A stretch of DNA of 64,000 nt from Moesziomyces globuligerus (GCA_030849465.1 JARVLF010000007.1:248001-312000), one strand, 5' to 3'. Positions 9,583 through 20,849 are shown, counted from the stretch's first letter. The notes: a model not told the origin generated them from the sequence alone. Made by a program: numbers and translations.

Positions 9583-10458
9583 ATGGTATCGTATCAAGCT
9601 GGGCGACTCGCGCTCCGGCGGGCCTCTTCCAGTGCCCCTCGCTCGGCATGGAGACCCACATCCGCAGCTCGCCCCCTTCTGACGAGACCGGCGTTGGCAA
9701 ACACGAAAGCGTCAAGGTTCGGCGGAGTGACACACGCAGCCGTCATCCGCTCGTCCCATGATGCGAGGACTTCGGCGACGGTCGTGGCTGCAAGGTGCTA
9801 CAGCATGTCGTCGTCCGGTGCTGCTCCGCTCAAGTCGTGTCCGAACTGCGGCGAGGCGCAAGCGCTCGAGTCGCTCGCATGTCCGGCATGCAACACGCTG
9901 CAGCCGCTGCCGTCGGACATCGACTACTACAAAGCCATGGATCTCGACTTTGCCGCCATCCCAAAGGGAGGCTGGGAGGTGGATGTGGCGGCGCTGAAGC
10001 GGGCCTGGCGGCTCAAGATGGCGGTGACGCATCCGGACCGCATGGTGGGACGCAGCGATAAAGAGCAGCAGATCGGAGCGCAGCAGAGTGCGCTCATCAA
10101 CCGAGCCTACGAGACTCTGCTCAATCCGTTGCCGCGCGCGCACTATCTGCTGGAACGGTACCAGGCGCCAGAGGTGTCAGAATCGGACTCGCTCGAGGAC
10201 CCCGAGCTGCTGATGGAGGTGATGGAGCTGAGGGAACGACTCGAAGAAGCAGAGAGCGAAGAGGAGGCAGCCGAGGTGAGGAGCGACAATGCAAGGCTGC
10301 TCGAGGCGGCGGTCGATACGCTCGCAAAGGCGTTCGCCGAATCGCCCCCGGATCTGCAGACGGCGAGAGAGGCTGCTGTGCAGTTAAGGTACTGGACCAA
10401 CATCGAAAAGGCCGCCCGAGAGTGGTCGCCGGGCAAACGCGTCGAGCTTCAGCACTAG
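9583..10458 (+). CDS. JAC1: Mitochondrial J-protein co-chaperone JAC1/HSCB
   Basis: A 291-residue co-chaperone that stimulates the mitochondrial Hsp70 in iron-sulfur cluster transfer from the scaffold Isu. Residues 1 to about 75 are Arg/Ser/Ala-rich without acidic clusters, a typical matrix presequence. A tetra-cysteine motif follows (C86, C89, C100, C103), like the metal-binding N-terminal domain of human HSCB and absent from yeast Jac1. The J domain begins at DYYKAMDL and carries HPD at 150-152. The C-terminal three-helix HSCB domain follows (PELLMEVMELRERLEEAE and QLRYWTNIEKAAREW). The start at 9583 lies 20 bases after the stop of the SNARE gene on the same strand; a downstream ATG near residue 75 would delete the presequence. 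Confidence 0.9.
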   Translation: MVSYQAGRLALRRASSSAPRSAWRPTSAARPLLTRPALANTKASRFGGVTHAAVIRSSHDARTSATVVAARCYSMSSSGAAPLKSCPNCGEAQALESLACPACNTLQPLPSDIDYYKAMDLDFAAIPKGGWEVDVAALKRAWRLKMAVTHPDRMVGRSDKEQQIGAQQSALINRAYETLLNPLPRAHYLLERYQAPEVSESDSLEDPELLMEVMELRERLEEAESEEEAAEVRSDNARLLEAAVDTLAKAFAESPPDLQTAREAAVQLRYWTNIEKAAREWSPGKRVELQH

Positions 10459-13400
10459 CTGATGTCGCTGCTCATCGATCATCGCTGCAAGCCAGCCACA
10501 TGGAGCTGATGCTGCGAGAGCCTGTCGCTCGACTCAGATGTACATAGCTGGAATGAATGCATAGATGTCTGGGAATCTCTGCTGGTGCGGCCCGCCATGC
10601 CGGTGATGTGCCGATGGTTCATCGATCCGGACAGCAAGTCGAGCCACCTCGCGGACTGGCGGGACTGTGCGGTACAGTATCGTGGAGGGTCGCAGCGTTC
10701 AGTGCTGAGTAGCTATGACTGCTGAGCGGTCACGCTGGAGTCTGAGACATGTCAGCCACCGATGCTCATGCAAGGCTCGCGAGGCGTAGCAGCCAGAAGC
10801 GCCTTCTTTCGTCTGTACCGCTGACGATCGGCCAGGTCCGCCGAGTGGCGTGGCGCATATGCTTAAAAGGGAATCGGCAGAGCCAAAAGACGATCGTACA
10901 TCCGAGCCGACGTACGGTGCTGTACCGAGTGTGAAGCAGATTAGCGTGAGCGTCGGCGTCGCACTCTGCGAGTCTCCGAATCAAGCATGGAATCGAGCGA
11001 GGGCCAGGGCGTGAAGCTGTCTCGCCAGGGGCGGGAGCCTGCGTTGTGCCTAAGTCGGCTGGCCCGCTCGTCCCTTCTATGGCTCAGTCATTCGCAAGGG
11101 CCTAGATTTGCAGGGCAAGCCCAAGCTAGAATGCAATGGGTTGTGTTGCAGATTGCGCCCTGTTTTTCGCATCCAGCGAGCGCTTAACATGCAGGCGGAG
11201 CGGAGCTGGGGGTGCCCAGCTCGTGTGGCGTACGTAGCAGCGTTCGGGACGGCCCACACACTCCACTACAGTACTCGAACATTTTCGAAATGGAGCTTTT
11301 CGCCCTTCCCCCTGTCGCTGGGCTTGGCCTTGGCGCGTGAGTGCGGACGGAGGGCGGAAAATCGAGATGCGTCGGGGTGTCTCTCGCCAGACCCTCGAAT
11401 CTGGGGATGTCCTGGCTTGCCGCTGCCGCTTAACATGCAGCTGGCTGTCACCTTTCATTCGGGCCTGCAAAATTAAGAGTCGACTCGTCTCGAGCCGACT
11501 GTCGAATCCGAGCGCATGCATCGTCCCCGCAGCATCACAAGCTGCTTCGGCTGCGCGCCTCGTCTCGCCTCGCATGCAGAGCGCACTCTCGAGCCCCCGC
11601 ACCTCGAACGCCCGCGTTGCTCGCCACTGCCCATCCGTCTGCTTCGACAGCCCAAGCGAAGCAACGCTCCGACTCTGAGAGCAAGCAACGCTCCGCGTCC
11701 CCGGCTGCAAACGCGCCAGGGTGGGCCAGAATGCCATCCAGCACTGGAGCGTGATTCCCGTCGTCGACCGCACACAGACTCTGCATTTTCCAAGCGCATC
11801 CGAGCTCGAGACCGTCACAGAGTCGGGCCCCTCCCGGCCCCACACGTCTCGCCTTTGCGTCAAGCCTCGAACAGCACAAGGAGGCTCCCGTTGCCCTGCG
11901 CCGCCGCTCTCTCTCTCTCTCCCTTTTCCTCTTCGTCACCGTCGCTCGTTGCCATTGACCCTCGCGCTGCGCTCGCTGCAATCCGCTTCTCTAGACGTCA
12001 CGTCTCGTACTTGCATGCACACGCCTCCTTCTTCGCAGTCATCCGGCACCAGCAGCAGCGCCAGCAACAGCAGAAGCAGCGAGAGCAGCAGAAACACAGC
12101 AAGGTCGTAGCGCCTCCAAGAACCTTGCACTCTCCACCGTCTGCCGCCGCTCCGTCGCAGCATCATTGTTGTCGCCTTGGCTAGAGCATCACGCTCCGTA
12201 GATCGCAGTCGCAATCGCGCCGCCATCCGCGCTGACCACGCTGCTGCAAGCCACCCTCCGAGTTCATTTGCCGTGCGCTGGCACGCCCCCCAAACTCCAC
12301 CTCCGCTCGCCAGCGGCTGCGCAGCAGCAGCAATCCTCGCCCTGCGCGCAACGCCACGAGCTTAATCCACACGCTTCGCCTCCATCTCCGACCTAGCTCC
12401 GTGGCCTCATCCGATCGACAGAGGATCCACCGAGCTCTCGCAGGCTTTCGTATGCTTTCGCATGCTTTCGCCTGCTCCTCCGCTCCACCGTCCGCTACGA
12501 TCACCGTGTTCCACCTGCCGACGCTGATGGCCGCTTGATCCCGCACTCGCCAGCCTCGACTTCCGCAAGATACCCTCACTATAGAAGCCCTCTGCTCCGC
12601 ATCGACCGCTCTCCTTGCTTGCGACAGTCGGAGCCCCTCCGTCCATCCCGTACAAGTCCCCTGCTGCCCTTAGACACAAGACCAAGCCATACAGGCGACG
12701 ATCACGACCGACCATCACCTCGCTACCACGCATACACTAGCAAGCCGCATCTCGAACCACGCTCATCTAGAGGTGCTGGCCGGGCATAAAACCTCAGGCA
12801 GAATCAAGCGTGACCATACTTAGATCTGGACAAGACATCGCCGCCTCGACTCGGCCAGCCGCGACTGCCACAGCCAGAATCGGCACCGTCAAGCCCTCCG
12901 CATCGACCACGCAGCAGCGTTGCCAGGTGAGTATTGCTTCCGCTTCAACGGGATCGGCTCGACGGATCGGAGATGACTGGATTCATGCAGCCGACATGCT
13001 GCCAGAGGTGGAGACACGCGCCTAGGCCGGAACGGTGAGGGCGGCGACCAGGAAGGGCAGAGCAACTGCAGTCTCGCTTTTCGTACTGGCGTCGACATGC
13101 GACAGCGGCGTCAGAGAGCGCGGCAGGATGGCCTCAGACACGTCGCCACACCTGTCCACAGTGTTGCAGTCACCCTGCCCCTGGCTTCGCGTGGCTTCAG
13201 TTAGGCAGGCTGCGGGGGTCTCTAGCATCGACTCTCTTCCAGTGCCGAAGACGTCTAGCGCCGCAGAGAAGAAAGAGGAAGCACCGGGAAGGACACCGAA
13301 CAGCAAGGGTGGCCATCTGGCCCCACCAGACGGCTAGGTCTCCAGCTGCCGTCACTCGTTGACCGGTGCCTGGTGTCCACGCGACCCGCGCGCGATCCAC

Positions 13401-14374
13401 ACGGCACGCTTGCAGACAGCCCGCACAGAGTCGACTTCACAGCCTCGTCCCATGTCATGGCGCAGCCGCACCGTGTGCGGTTGTCCAGACTACGACAAGC
13501 TGGGAATCCGATCTGGTGCACGTCCGTCCCTGGAGCTGGAGCGTCTGCGCACTTTGCGCGTGTATGCGCATGGGCTCTCTGGCTAGATGGCCGCCGGGTA
13601 GCAAAGCATCACGCTTTCTGTGCCGTCGACCGTTGGTCTCGAGAGCTTCAAGCTGAGAGCAATGTGGCGCAGTTCGCCGATGGCTTTGTCACGCGCGAGT
13701 CGAGCTTTCGAACTTCATCTGCTTGCGCCGAGTTCTTGGTCACTGTCGCAGGCAGGCGAGAGGGCGCTCAGCTCTTCGACTGAGCACTCTCCGCGTGTCG
13801 AGGCGCTGACCCTGCGCTGTCATCGGGTCACACGCGACTCAGCCACGCCCTCTGGCTAAAGTCACCGCGCACACGGGCTCGACACACGCGTGGTCTGGCC
13901 AGTCCTCGCCCTCGATGCGACGGGCACGGCGTGGCACGGCACGGCGTGCCGCCGTACTGCCGGCCTTGCTGCTCGGGATTGATCGGCCTCAGCTCTGGAG
14001 CGCCTGAACCCTTGCGGTCCGCATGTCGCTTTCTTCCTGGTGCTGGTTGAGATTTTGGCGTTGCCGTGTCTGCTCATGCTCGATCTGCGTCCTCCTTTCA
14101 CGCGTCCTTCCGCCCTCTTGCCTGCCGCAGTCTCGACGCCAGAACCACCTGGCGTGCTTCCAATCACGGGCGGTCATCTCAGCTAGTCATCTATGTGATC
14201 TGCCGTGGCCTCGGGACAAGGCTGCGAAAGAGCTCAGTCGCCTGAGAGGGTCCTTCGGGCGGCAGCGTTCCAGGGTCTCGAGGCTCCTCTGTGCTATCAC
14301 AGCCCCGCGCCCAGAATCCGCTTGCTGCGGCATCAGATCAGAGGCAGGGCGCCCATGCTAGCCGCTGGGCCGAT
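10459..14374. other. Long gene-free region upstream of the PSP1-domain gene
   Basis: Nearly 4 kb with no protein domain I can recognise in any frame; open frames here are short and unconserved in appearance. The part at about 11,580-12,930 is pyrimidine-rich on the plus strand (including a CT-repeat near 11,907) and poor in ATG, resembling a transcribed leader. A good donor GTGAGT stands at 12,927. The rest looks like ordinary intergenic DNA. Confidence 0.5.
12927..12990 (+). other. Candidate intron in a possible non-coding or leader transcript
   Basis: The sequence begins GTGAGT, contains a branch-like GATGACTGG and ends TTCATGCAG 64 bases later, a plausible short basidiomycete intron. It follows a leader-like pyrimidine-rich stretch, but no coding frame is supported on either side. 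It could belong to an alternative upstream exon of the PSP1-domain gene or to a non-coding RNA. Confidence 0.25.
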
Positions 14375-14450
14375 GCTGTGCTCGTGACCTTGGCCCAGGC
14401 CGTGCTTCTTGTCGGCTTGGGTCCGAGTCGCCAAGCTGCCGGCCTCGCAT

Positions 14451-14460
14451 TGCTATAAAA
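14451..14460 (+). promoter_or_regulatory. TATA box of the PSP1-domain gene
   Basis: GCTATAAAAG is a near-consensus TATA box. The ATG-free stretch that ends at the PSP1 start codon begins just upstream of it, so transcription probably starts around 14,480-14,490. Confidence 0.55.
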
Positions 14461-15320
14461 GATCCCCCCTGGAAGCTTCGTGCTGCTCTGGCGTCCTTTG
14501 CTTCCTGCCTCACACGCTCCCAGCTAGGCCCGTCCACTCCTTTCCCCGCGAAGTTACCCCAGAGACCCTCCCTTGCCACCTTCCCGAGCTCGACAAGCTA
14601 AGATCCGCCGCCCAGACCGCAGCGTCCCCCTTGTCGCCACCACGTCGCCACCCGTCGCCGTCGTCGTTGCCGCTGCTTGCTTCGAAGCGAGCCACCGCGC
14701 AATCGTAGAGACGTTGCCGCACGTACTGTACGTGGCGGGTGAATCGGCGCTGTCCTCATTGCATTCCAGACCAGATCCGAGCTCCGACGACAAAGATCTA
14801 TCAAAGCAGCCATCATCATCTCCTACCCAGAGTCTGACACGACCTTCGCTCTTCTTCGCCGCTCTGCTTACAATCAATCCCACGATTGCCGACTTCGACG
14901 CCACCTTCCTTCGATCGGCAGCGACAACAGCACGTTAATCTATCACGCTACCAGAGCTCTGCGCAACTCCATCGCCCGACCGCGCCAGTCGCTCACAACC
15001 GCGCATCCGCACCGCAGTATCATTGAACCAACCCTCGCGAGCGCTGTAGACGCCTGTCGGCCTTAAATCTAGAGGTTGCACGCCAAGGACTAGGCACACG
15101 TCTACGCAGCACGCTTTCAGGAGTCGCTTTCTTTGCTAGCCAAGTCCAGCCCCGAGACTCGAGAATACAGTCTTTCGGAAAGGGGACTTGGGATAGGCGA
15201 CTTTGCGCGACAGCCCCGCTAGACGAAGCTCAACTCTCCAACCCGGCTCCTTCTCTATTTTCTCCCGCTCAAGACTCTTCGCCGGCCAGGATCCGTCGGT
15301 CTGAGCAGAGCACAGCCACC
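14461..15320 (+). promoter_or_regulatory. Long AUG-free 5' leader of the PSP1-domain gene
   Basis: No ATG occurs on the plus strand anywhere between the TATA box and the start codon at 15,321; the ATG-free run extends back to 14,375. The stretch is pyrimidine-rich. The first ATG is in a strong context (GCCACCATGGCG). This is the pattern expected of a long scanned leader. Confidence 0.6.
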
Positions 15321-18188
15321 ATGGCGGACCCCGGTGCTTCTTTCCGGCCAGCACCTGTGCAAATTGGAGGGTGCGCTACGCCGCGCTCGCCGCAATCACC
15401 CTCTTCGACGCGAGGACGCGATGCGCATCACCACTCGCCAAGCTCCCAGGGCTCCACGCCCTCGCCATCCAACCTTTCACAACCAGCCTCGCTCAACGGT
15501 GACGATGCCAGACACGGCACTTCGCCCGCTACCTCGGTCGACGTGCCCTCGGCGCCTCCTGCAGGCCTGAAGCTCGACATCGGTTCGCACTCGGCACAGA
15601 CACGTCGCGAGCAGCAAGCTTCGTTGTCGCGCGCCGGTGTCGCTCGCTCGCCTCATCCCTTGGACGGATCGTTTGCGGCTCGGTCCGGCGGCATCCTGGC
15701 CACGATGCAGGAAGAGGGAGGCCCTGCCTTTGCGGACAGTCGTCGCGACTCGTCGCTCGGTTTTGAGACGAGCCCGGCCTATTCGCATGTCGAGCAGGCC
15801 ATGCGCGCGTCGCGTCACCGTTCCGCCTCGAGTGCAGCGGCCCTTGCTCTTCACGGAAGCGGCGCCTCGCTGGTCGACCGTTGGGCCAGCAACGCCGCAG
15901 GGAGGATCGCGCCTGCTTCCAACGTGCCATCGCGCGCCATCTGGGACGGCAGCAGGGCGGGCGATGCTGCGGCCGGAGCGCCCACGGCGCACAGCATGGC
16001 AGCACAGGGGCCCTCGCCTCACCTCCAGCGCGGCTTCTCCGCCTCGTTTGTGCGCAGCAAGCCCGATCCTGCGTCTCCTTCGCCCTTCCTAAGCTCGCCA
16101 GCCGGCTTCCACGACCTCGGCTTTGACTTTTCGGAAGGGTCACTTCGCAACCAGCGCTCCAACTTCAACACCGCCTCTTCGCCCTTCAGCGCGATGCACG
16201 ATCTTCCGGAGTTGTCGTCGTATCCTGAACCCACAATGATGGGTGCCTTCGATGCAGGGGGCCCGGAAGGGGACTTTGAGCGGTCGCAATCCGGCTACGA
16301 GTCTCGACGTCATTCGGTCGCCGGCACCACGATTCCTGGGCGCGAGTCGGCCGGGGTCATCGGAGGCCATCGACGGGCCATCGGCTTCGACGTCGGTGGC
16401 TCGTACTCGACTGAGAGAAGCAGTCCCGAGTCCGCAAGACACGGCTCGACGGCTGATCGAGGCTGGCCTAGTACCGGCAAGCATGGTCGAGACCGGAGCA
16501 TCACGAGTGTCAGCAGTGCTACACCAGGCTTCAATCCATTTGCAGGAGGCAGCCTCGCCCTGTCCTTGGACGACCTGGTCGGCGACTCGGACTTCGAGCC
16601 CTCGTCGCGCACAAACGGCTCTCACAGGCACTACGGCGGCCAGAGGCCCGCAGCCGATGTGACCCGCATGGCGGGCAGCAGTGCAGCGGACATCGGCCCC
16701 CACGCCGCGTCGATGCCTTCTGCCTTCGACGAGGGAGCCCCTGAAGAATACGGAGGTGGTTCGACTCGATTTGCACATGCGCCGCGATTCGGCAGGCCTG
16801 GTACGGAGAGCTTGTCCGCGAGCTGGGATACGATGGCTCCATCGCAAATGGCAGTGCAATCACCGGGCGAGGGTCAGCAAAACTTCGCCGAGATGACGAG
16901 ACGACTTCGACAGATGTCGATCGGTGAAGAGGATTCTCGCTCCCATCGCCATGCTTCTGGCTCGTCGTCGATCTTTGACAGTCAGGCGGAGGGTACGCGC
17001 ACTGTGCGAGCGAGTCCAGGCACCTCGCCGAGCCGCTTACGCGGTCACGTCCTGTCGGCTCAAGCCAAGTCCTTCACCGCCTCGCAGCCGATGACGGGCT
17101 TCGGTCAGGACTATACCGGCAGCTTTGCCGGAGCGGCGCCGGTTGGATCCGGCATGCACCCTGGCTACGGCTTCCTTCCGCCTGGCTCGGCAATGGCCCC
17201 GAGCGGCCGGGTGCCCTTGCAAGCTCCGGCCTCGACACCCTTTGGGCTGGCGCCGCAGGCTCCCTTCGGTCCCGTTTCGGCCCTGGGTCTGACTGGCCCG
17301 AGTCCGCTTCCACTTCTTTCGGCGAACGACCTCACCTTTTCAAGCCTCGCTGCACTCGGTCCGATGCCACCTTCCTCGATGGGACCGCCTGGCGCGCTCG
17401 GCGGTGGAAGCGGCCCGCCGTTCGGCTCTGGACCCACAGGTGAGTTGCAGGATCTCGGCAAAGGGGTGCCGCTCGTCAGCCTGTCAAAGGACACGCCGCT
17501 CTACATTGTCGAGTTCAAGCAAGGACGTACGGATCTCTTCTTCCGCTCGCGCTCGCCGTCGCAATCGCCGTCGAGCCGCCAGGAAGAGCCCATCCGTCGA
17601 GGCGACCTGGTGATTGTGGAAGCGGATCGCGGCAAAGACCTGGGCACGGTGGTGAACGACAGCATCACGGTGGAGCAAGTGCAAGCCTTCCTGGCGCACC
17701 AGTCGGACCTCACGATTGGTGCAGCTCCTGCGCTTCAAAGCCAGGGCAGCCTGACGACTGGCGGTGGCAGTCGCGATGAGACCGGCTCGAACGCGTCGGG
17801 CGTCAGCGGATCGCCTTCAGCCTCGTCTGCGGCGAGCGGGCACGGCGGTGGCGCCGGCGCCAGTGCGATGGCGAGCCGCCCGATGCGGACGATCAACCCC
17901 AAGCGCCTGTTCACCAAGGCGACGGCGGCGGACACGAGCACTCTGTACACGAAGGCGCAGGACGAGGAGCGGGCGCTGCAGCTTTGCATCTCGAAGGTGA
18001 TGCAGCGCGGACTGCCGATGAGCGTGGTGGCGGCCGAGATGCAGTGGGATCGCCGCAAGCTCACGTTCTACTACACGGCGAGCATGCGGGTCGACTTCCG
18101 AGACCTTGTCAAGGAGCTGTTCCGACTGTACAAGACGAGGATCTGGATGTGCCACCTCGGCCATCCGAGTGGCACTGGCCTCGGCTGA
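15321..18188 (+). CDS. PSP1 C-terminal domain protein
   Basis: A 955-residue protein. Residues 1 to about 710 are low-complexity and Ser/Pro/Gly/Ala-rich, without a recognised domain. The C-terminal 240 residues form a PSP1 domain. It starts at VPLVSLSKDTPLYIVEFKQG and continues through RRGDLVIVEADRGKDLGTVVND. After a Gly/Ser insertion it resumes with PKRLFTKA, ALQLCISKVMQRGLPMSVVAAEMQWDRRKLTFYYTA and VDFRDLVKELFRLYKTRIWMC. Fungal PSP1 proteins are cytoplasmic and linked to RNA granules; bacterial relatives include YaaT. The biochemical role here is unknown. The start is the first ATG after the leader, in perfect Kozak context. No intron is seen. The long leader suggests translational control. 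Confidence 0.82.
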   Translation: MADPGASFRPAPVQIGGCATPRSPQSPSSTRGRDAHHHSPSSQGSTPSPSNLSQPASLNGDDARHGTSPATSVDVPSAPPAGLKLDIGSHSAQTRREQQASLSRAGVARSPHPLDGSFAARSGGILATMQEEGGPAFADSRRDSSLGFETSPAYSHVEQAMRASRHRSASSAAALALHGSGASLVDRWASNAAGRIAPASNVPSRAIWDGSRAGDAAAGAPTAHSMAAQGPSPHLQRGFSASFVRSKPDPASPSPFLSSPAGFHDLGFDFSEGSLRNQRSNFNTASSPFSAMHDLPELSSYPEPTMMGAFDAGGPEGDFERSQSGYESRRHSVAGTTIPGRESAGVIGGHRRAIGFDVGGSYSTERSSPESARHGSTADRGWPSTGKHGRDRSITSVSSATPGFNPFAGGSLALSLDDLVGDSDFEPSSRTNGSHRHYGGQRPAADVTRMAGSSAADIGPHAASMPSAFDEGAPEEYGGGSTRFAHAPRFGRPGTESLSASWDTMAPSQMAVQSPGEGQQNFAEMTRRLRQMSIGEEDSRSHRHASGSSSIFDSQAEGTRTVRASPGTSPSRLRGHVLSAQAKSFTASQPMTGFGQDYTGSFAGAAPVGSGMHPGYGFLPPGSAMAPSGRVPLQAPASTPFGLAPQAPFGPVSALGLTGPSPLPLLSANDLTFSSLAALGPMPPSSMGPPGALGGGSGPPFGSGPTGELQDLGKGVPLVSLSKDTPLYIVEFKQGRTDLFFRSRSPSQSPSSRQEEPIRRGDLVIVEADRGKDLGTVVNDSITVEQVQAFLAHQSDLTIGAAPALQSQGSLTTGGGSRDETGSNASGVSGSPSASSAASGHGGGAGASAMASRPMRTINPKRLFTKATAADTSTLYTKAQDEERALQLCISKVMQRGLPMSVVAAEMQWDRRKLTFYYTASMRVDFRDLVKELFRLYKTRIWMCHLGHPSGTGLG

Positions 18189-18928
18189 AGCGAGAGCAGC
18201 CATTGGCCGTGGCGGGGGCGGCGATGCATCTGCCGTGCCGTGCGCGGCGAGCCCCGTTTTCCCGTCATGTTCAGGCTGCGTTGAGTGTAGGCACGCTCGA
18301 TCCCCTGTCGTCATGTCGATATCATATGGTCTTGCAAAAAGCCACGAGTTCTGTATGTGATTTCACGGGCGAGTGCGACACTACACAGGCACTACAATGA
18401 CATGGATCGTTGGCTCACCGATGGCTCGCATGAATTGCTAGCAGCACAGCTAATCTCTGACGCTTCGGGCAGATGCAGTTGCGGAGACGACGACGGGGGC
18501 TAGCCTCGTGTCTTTGCTGGAGATGGCAAAGCATGGCAGCGTAGACCTGCTGTCAGTTACTGTCATGCTGAACCTGCTTGACTGTTAACCTTGAGCAGAA
18601 AAGTCGAGCTGGAATTACGCTGAAAAAAGGGCCAAAAATGTTGAGCGATGGTTCACGTGCTTGCGTAGGTGGGAGAGAAGATGCAGACTTGGCCGAGGAG
18701 GGCCAAGGTGGAGCATGTGACCCTGCACGAGCCAACGGCTGGTTCAGAGGGAGCTGCGCATGCTGATTGCCCCGAAGGCTGCACTCTTCGCGCATCTCGC
18801 AAGGGTCTCTGTGCCGCCGACCAATCAGCCTCCTGCGATTCAATCCTCGCCCCCCAACTCAGCATCTTTGTTCGCATCCATCTTCGACGTGCTTCCTCTC
18901 CTCCATCCAAAACGAGCTCACCGCAATC
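18189..18928. other. Intergenic: PSP1 3' end and DUF89 gene promoter
   Basis: About 740 bases between tandem plus-strand genes. It is slightly AT-richer near 18,580-18,650. No gene is supported. Confidence 0.5.
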
Positions 18929-20849
18929 ATGGTTTGGTCTCCCCCCGTCTCGCTCGCGTCTGCCCAGGACAAGACAAGGTAAGCCTCGTACCCCTCGTGT
19001 GTACATGCTCCAGAGACGTGCATTGACTGACTGTCCCTGCTCCTCATCCGCTTCGTTGCGACGCAGCTTTGCATACGAGTCCACCGTGCATCGCTGGCCT
19101 GCGATCCTGACGCAGGTGATCGATGGCATCTACAGCGCCAACTATGCGCTCTCGTACTCGCGCACCAACCAGTCGGCCAAGATCGAGGAGGGCAAGCAGA
19201 TCATCGAAAAGATCGCCGCTCTCAAGCATGACATGAGCCGCGACCGTCCGCTCGAGGCCATCGGCGTCGTGTCGGGCAAGGATGCCGACAAGGGCCCCTC
19301 GACGGAGCTCTTCGACACGGCCATTGAAAAGGAGAAGTGGACGTGGTTCCAGGCGCCCTGGCTGTTTGCCGAATGCTACCTCTACCGTCTGCTGCGCACC
19401 TTCTTTGCGCGCAGCCAGCACTGGCAGCAGTACGACCCCTTCTCCAAGACCAAGCTCGACACGTTCAAGAGCTCGGGCACCGCCATCAGCGCACTCGCCG
19501 TCACCATCGAGGACCTCGTGGTCAAGTCGCTCTCGTCCGAGCAGGGGCCCGAGTCGACTCCGCAGGGCCGCGAGGTGCTCTTCCACGAGATGGCGCAGAT
19601 GTCGCTCTGGGGCAATGCCACGGACCTGAGTCTGCTGACCAACCTGTCGTACGCCGATCTGCAGGCGCTCCAGACCACGGGCCGCGAGCAGCAGGCCGCG
19701 CGCAGCAAGTACATCCTCGCCAACGACCTGGACAAGGCGTGGGCGCGCATCTCGTCGCTCGACAAGGGTCGCATCGACATTGTGCTCGACAATGCTGGCT
19801 TTGAGCTGGTGACGGACATGATCTTTGCCGACTGGCTGCTGACGACGCCGCACGTGGCCGAGGTGGTCTTCCACCCGAAGAACATGCCGTGGTTCGTCTC
19901 GGACGTGACGCCGCCCGACTTTCGCCACACGATCGAGTCGCTGCTCGAGCCGAGCTTCTTTGCGCGCCAGGAGGCGGGGCAGGATCGCCACCGCAGCGTG
20001 AGTCGGAGCCGCGATCTGCAGGCGGACCCGAGCAAGTACTCGTTCAACGCCTCGGGCGGGCAGGGAGTGCAGCCGGCCGGATCGCGATCGCTGCAGATGG
20101 CGGAGCCGAGCGAGCGCGGGCGCTCTCCGCATCCGCCTGGCAGCTTGCACCTGCAGGCGCGCGATGGCAGCGTCGACTCGAGCGGGAGGGGTCGCACGCC
20201 GGCGGGCAGCCGCAACTTCCAGATGGACGCGGCGTACTTTAAGAATGCGCGGTCGCAGACCATCTCGCCGTCGCGCTCGTACGTGATGGACAGCTCGCGC
20301 TTCTCGTCGCTCTCGATCCACGACGAGGAGCCGAGCGGCGATGACGAGAGGCACGGACGCGGACGTTCGACGACGGTCAAGGACGAGACGCCGTCGTCGC
20401 AGACGCCCGTGCAGGCCATGGTGCGTCGCTGGATGAAGCACATGGAGACGGGCAGGTTCAAGCTCTCTGTTGCGCTCGACACGCCTCTGGGCGCCGACAC
20501 GGGTGCGGCCAACGGGTTCTGGACGCAGCCGGTGGGATACGCAAACATGGCGACGCACGCGCCCGAGCTGCACCGCGAGCTCGCCGAGCACAGCCACCTG
20601 GTCATCTTCAAGGGCGATCTCAACTACCGCAAGCTCACCTCGGATGCCAACTGGCAGTCCGAGACGAGCTTCCGCGAGGCGCTCGGCCCGCTGGCGGGCA
20701 CGGTGGAGCTGCTGGCGCTCCGCACCAACAAGGCCGACGTCTGCGTCGGGCTCAAGCCCGGTCAGGAGGCCGAGGTGGAGAAGGAGGATGCAAAGTGGCG
20801 CGTGGATGGAAAGTGGGCAGTCGTCCAGTACTGCGCCAAAGACAAGTAG
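18929..20849 (+). CDS. ARMT1-type DUF89 damage-control phosphatase with a large insertion
   Basis: A 610-residue metal-dependent phosphatase of the DUF89 (subfamily III, ARMT1/YMR027W-like) family, which removes phosphate from damaged sugar phosphates. Exons are 18929-18978 and 19067-20849; the intron begins GTAAGC and ends GCAG, and joins an AGC Ser codon. The helical N-terminus (VHRWPAILTQVIDGIY) is followed by the metal/substrate loop with D258-N259-AGFE, then VSDVTPPDF, and a C-terminal FKGDLNYRKL (D534) and LRTNKADVCVGL. Between residues about 318 and 465 lies an insertion of about 148 residues with repeated GSR(S/N)-LQM-like motifs, absent from typical members; without it the length fits the family. 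The gene converges on VMA12 with a 51-base gap. Confidence 0.85.

Noticed and set aside
13922..13953. GGCACGGC repeats resembling an inverted-repeat terminator or mobile-element end
   Set aside because: Short imperfect repeats only; no paired end, target duplication or transposase nearby.
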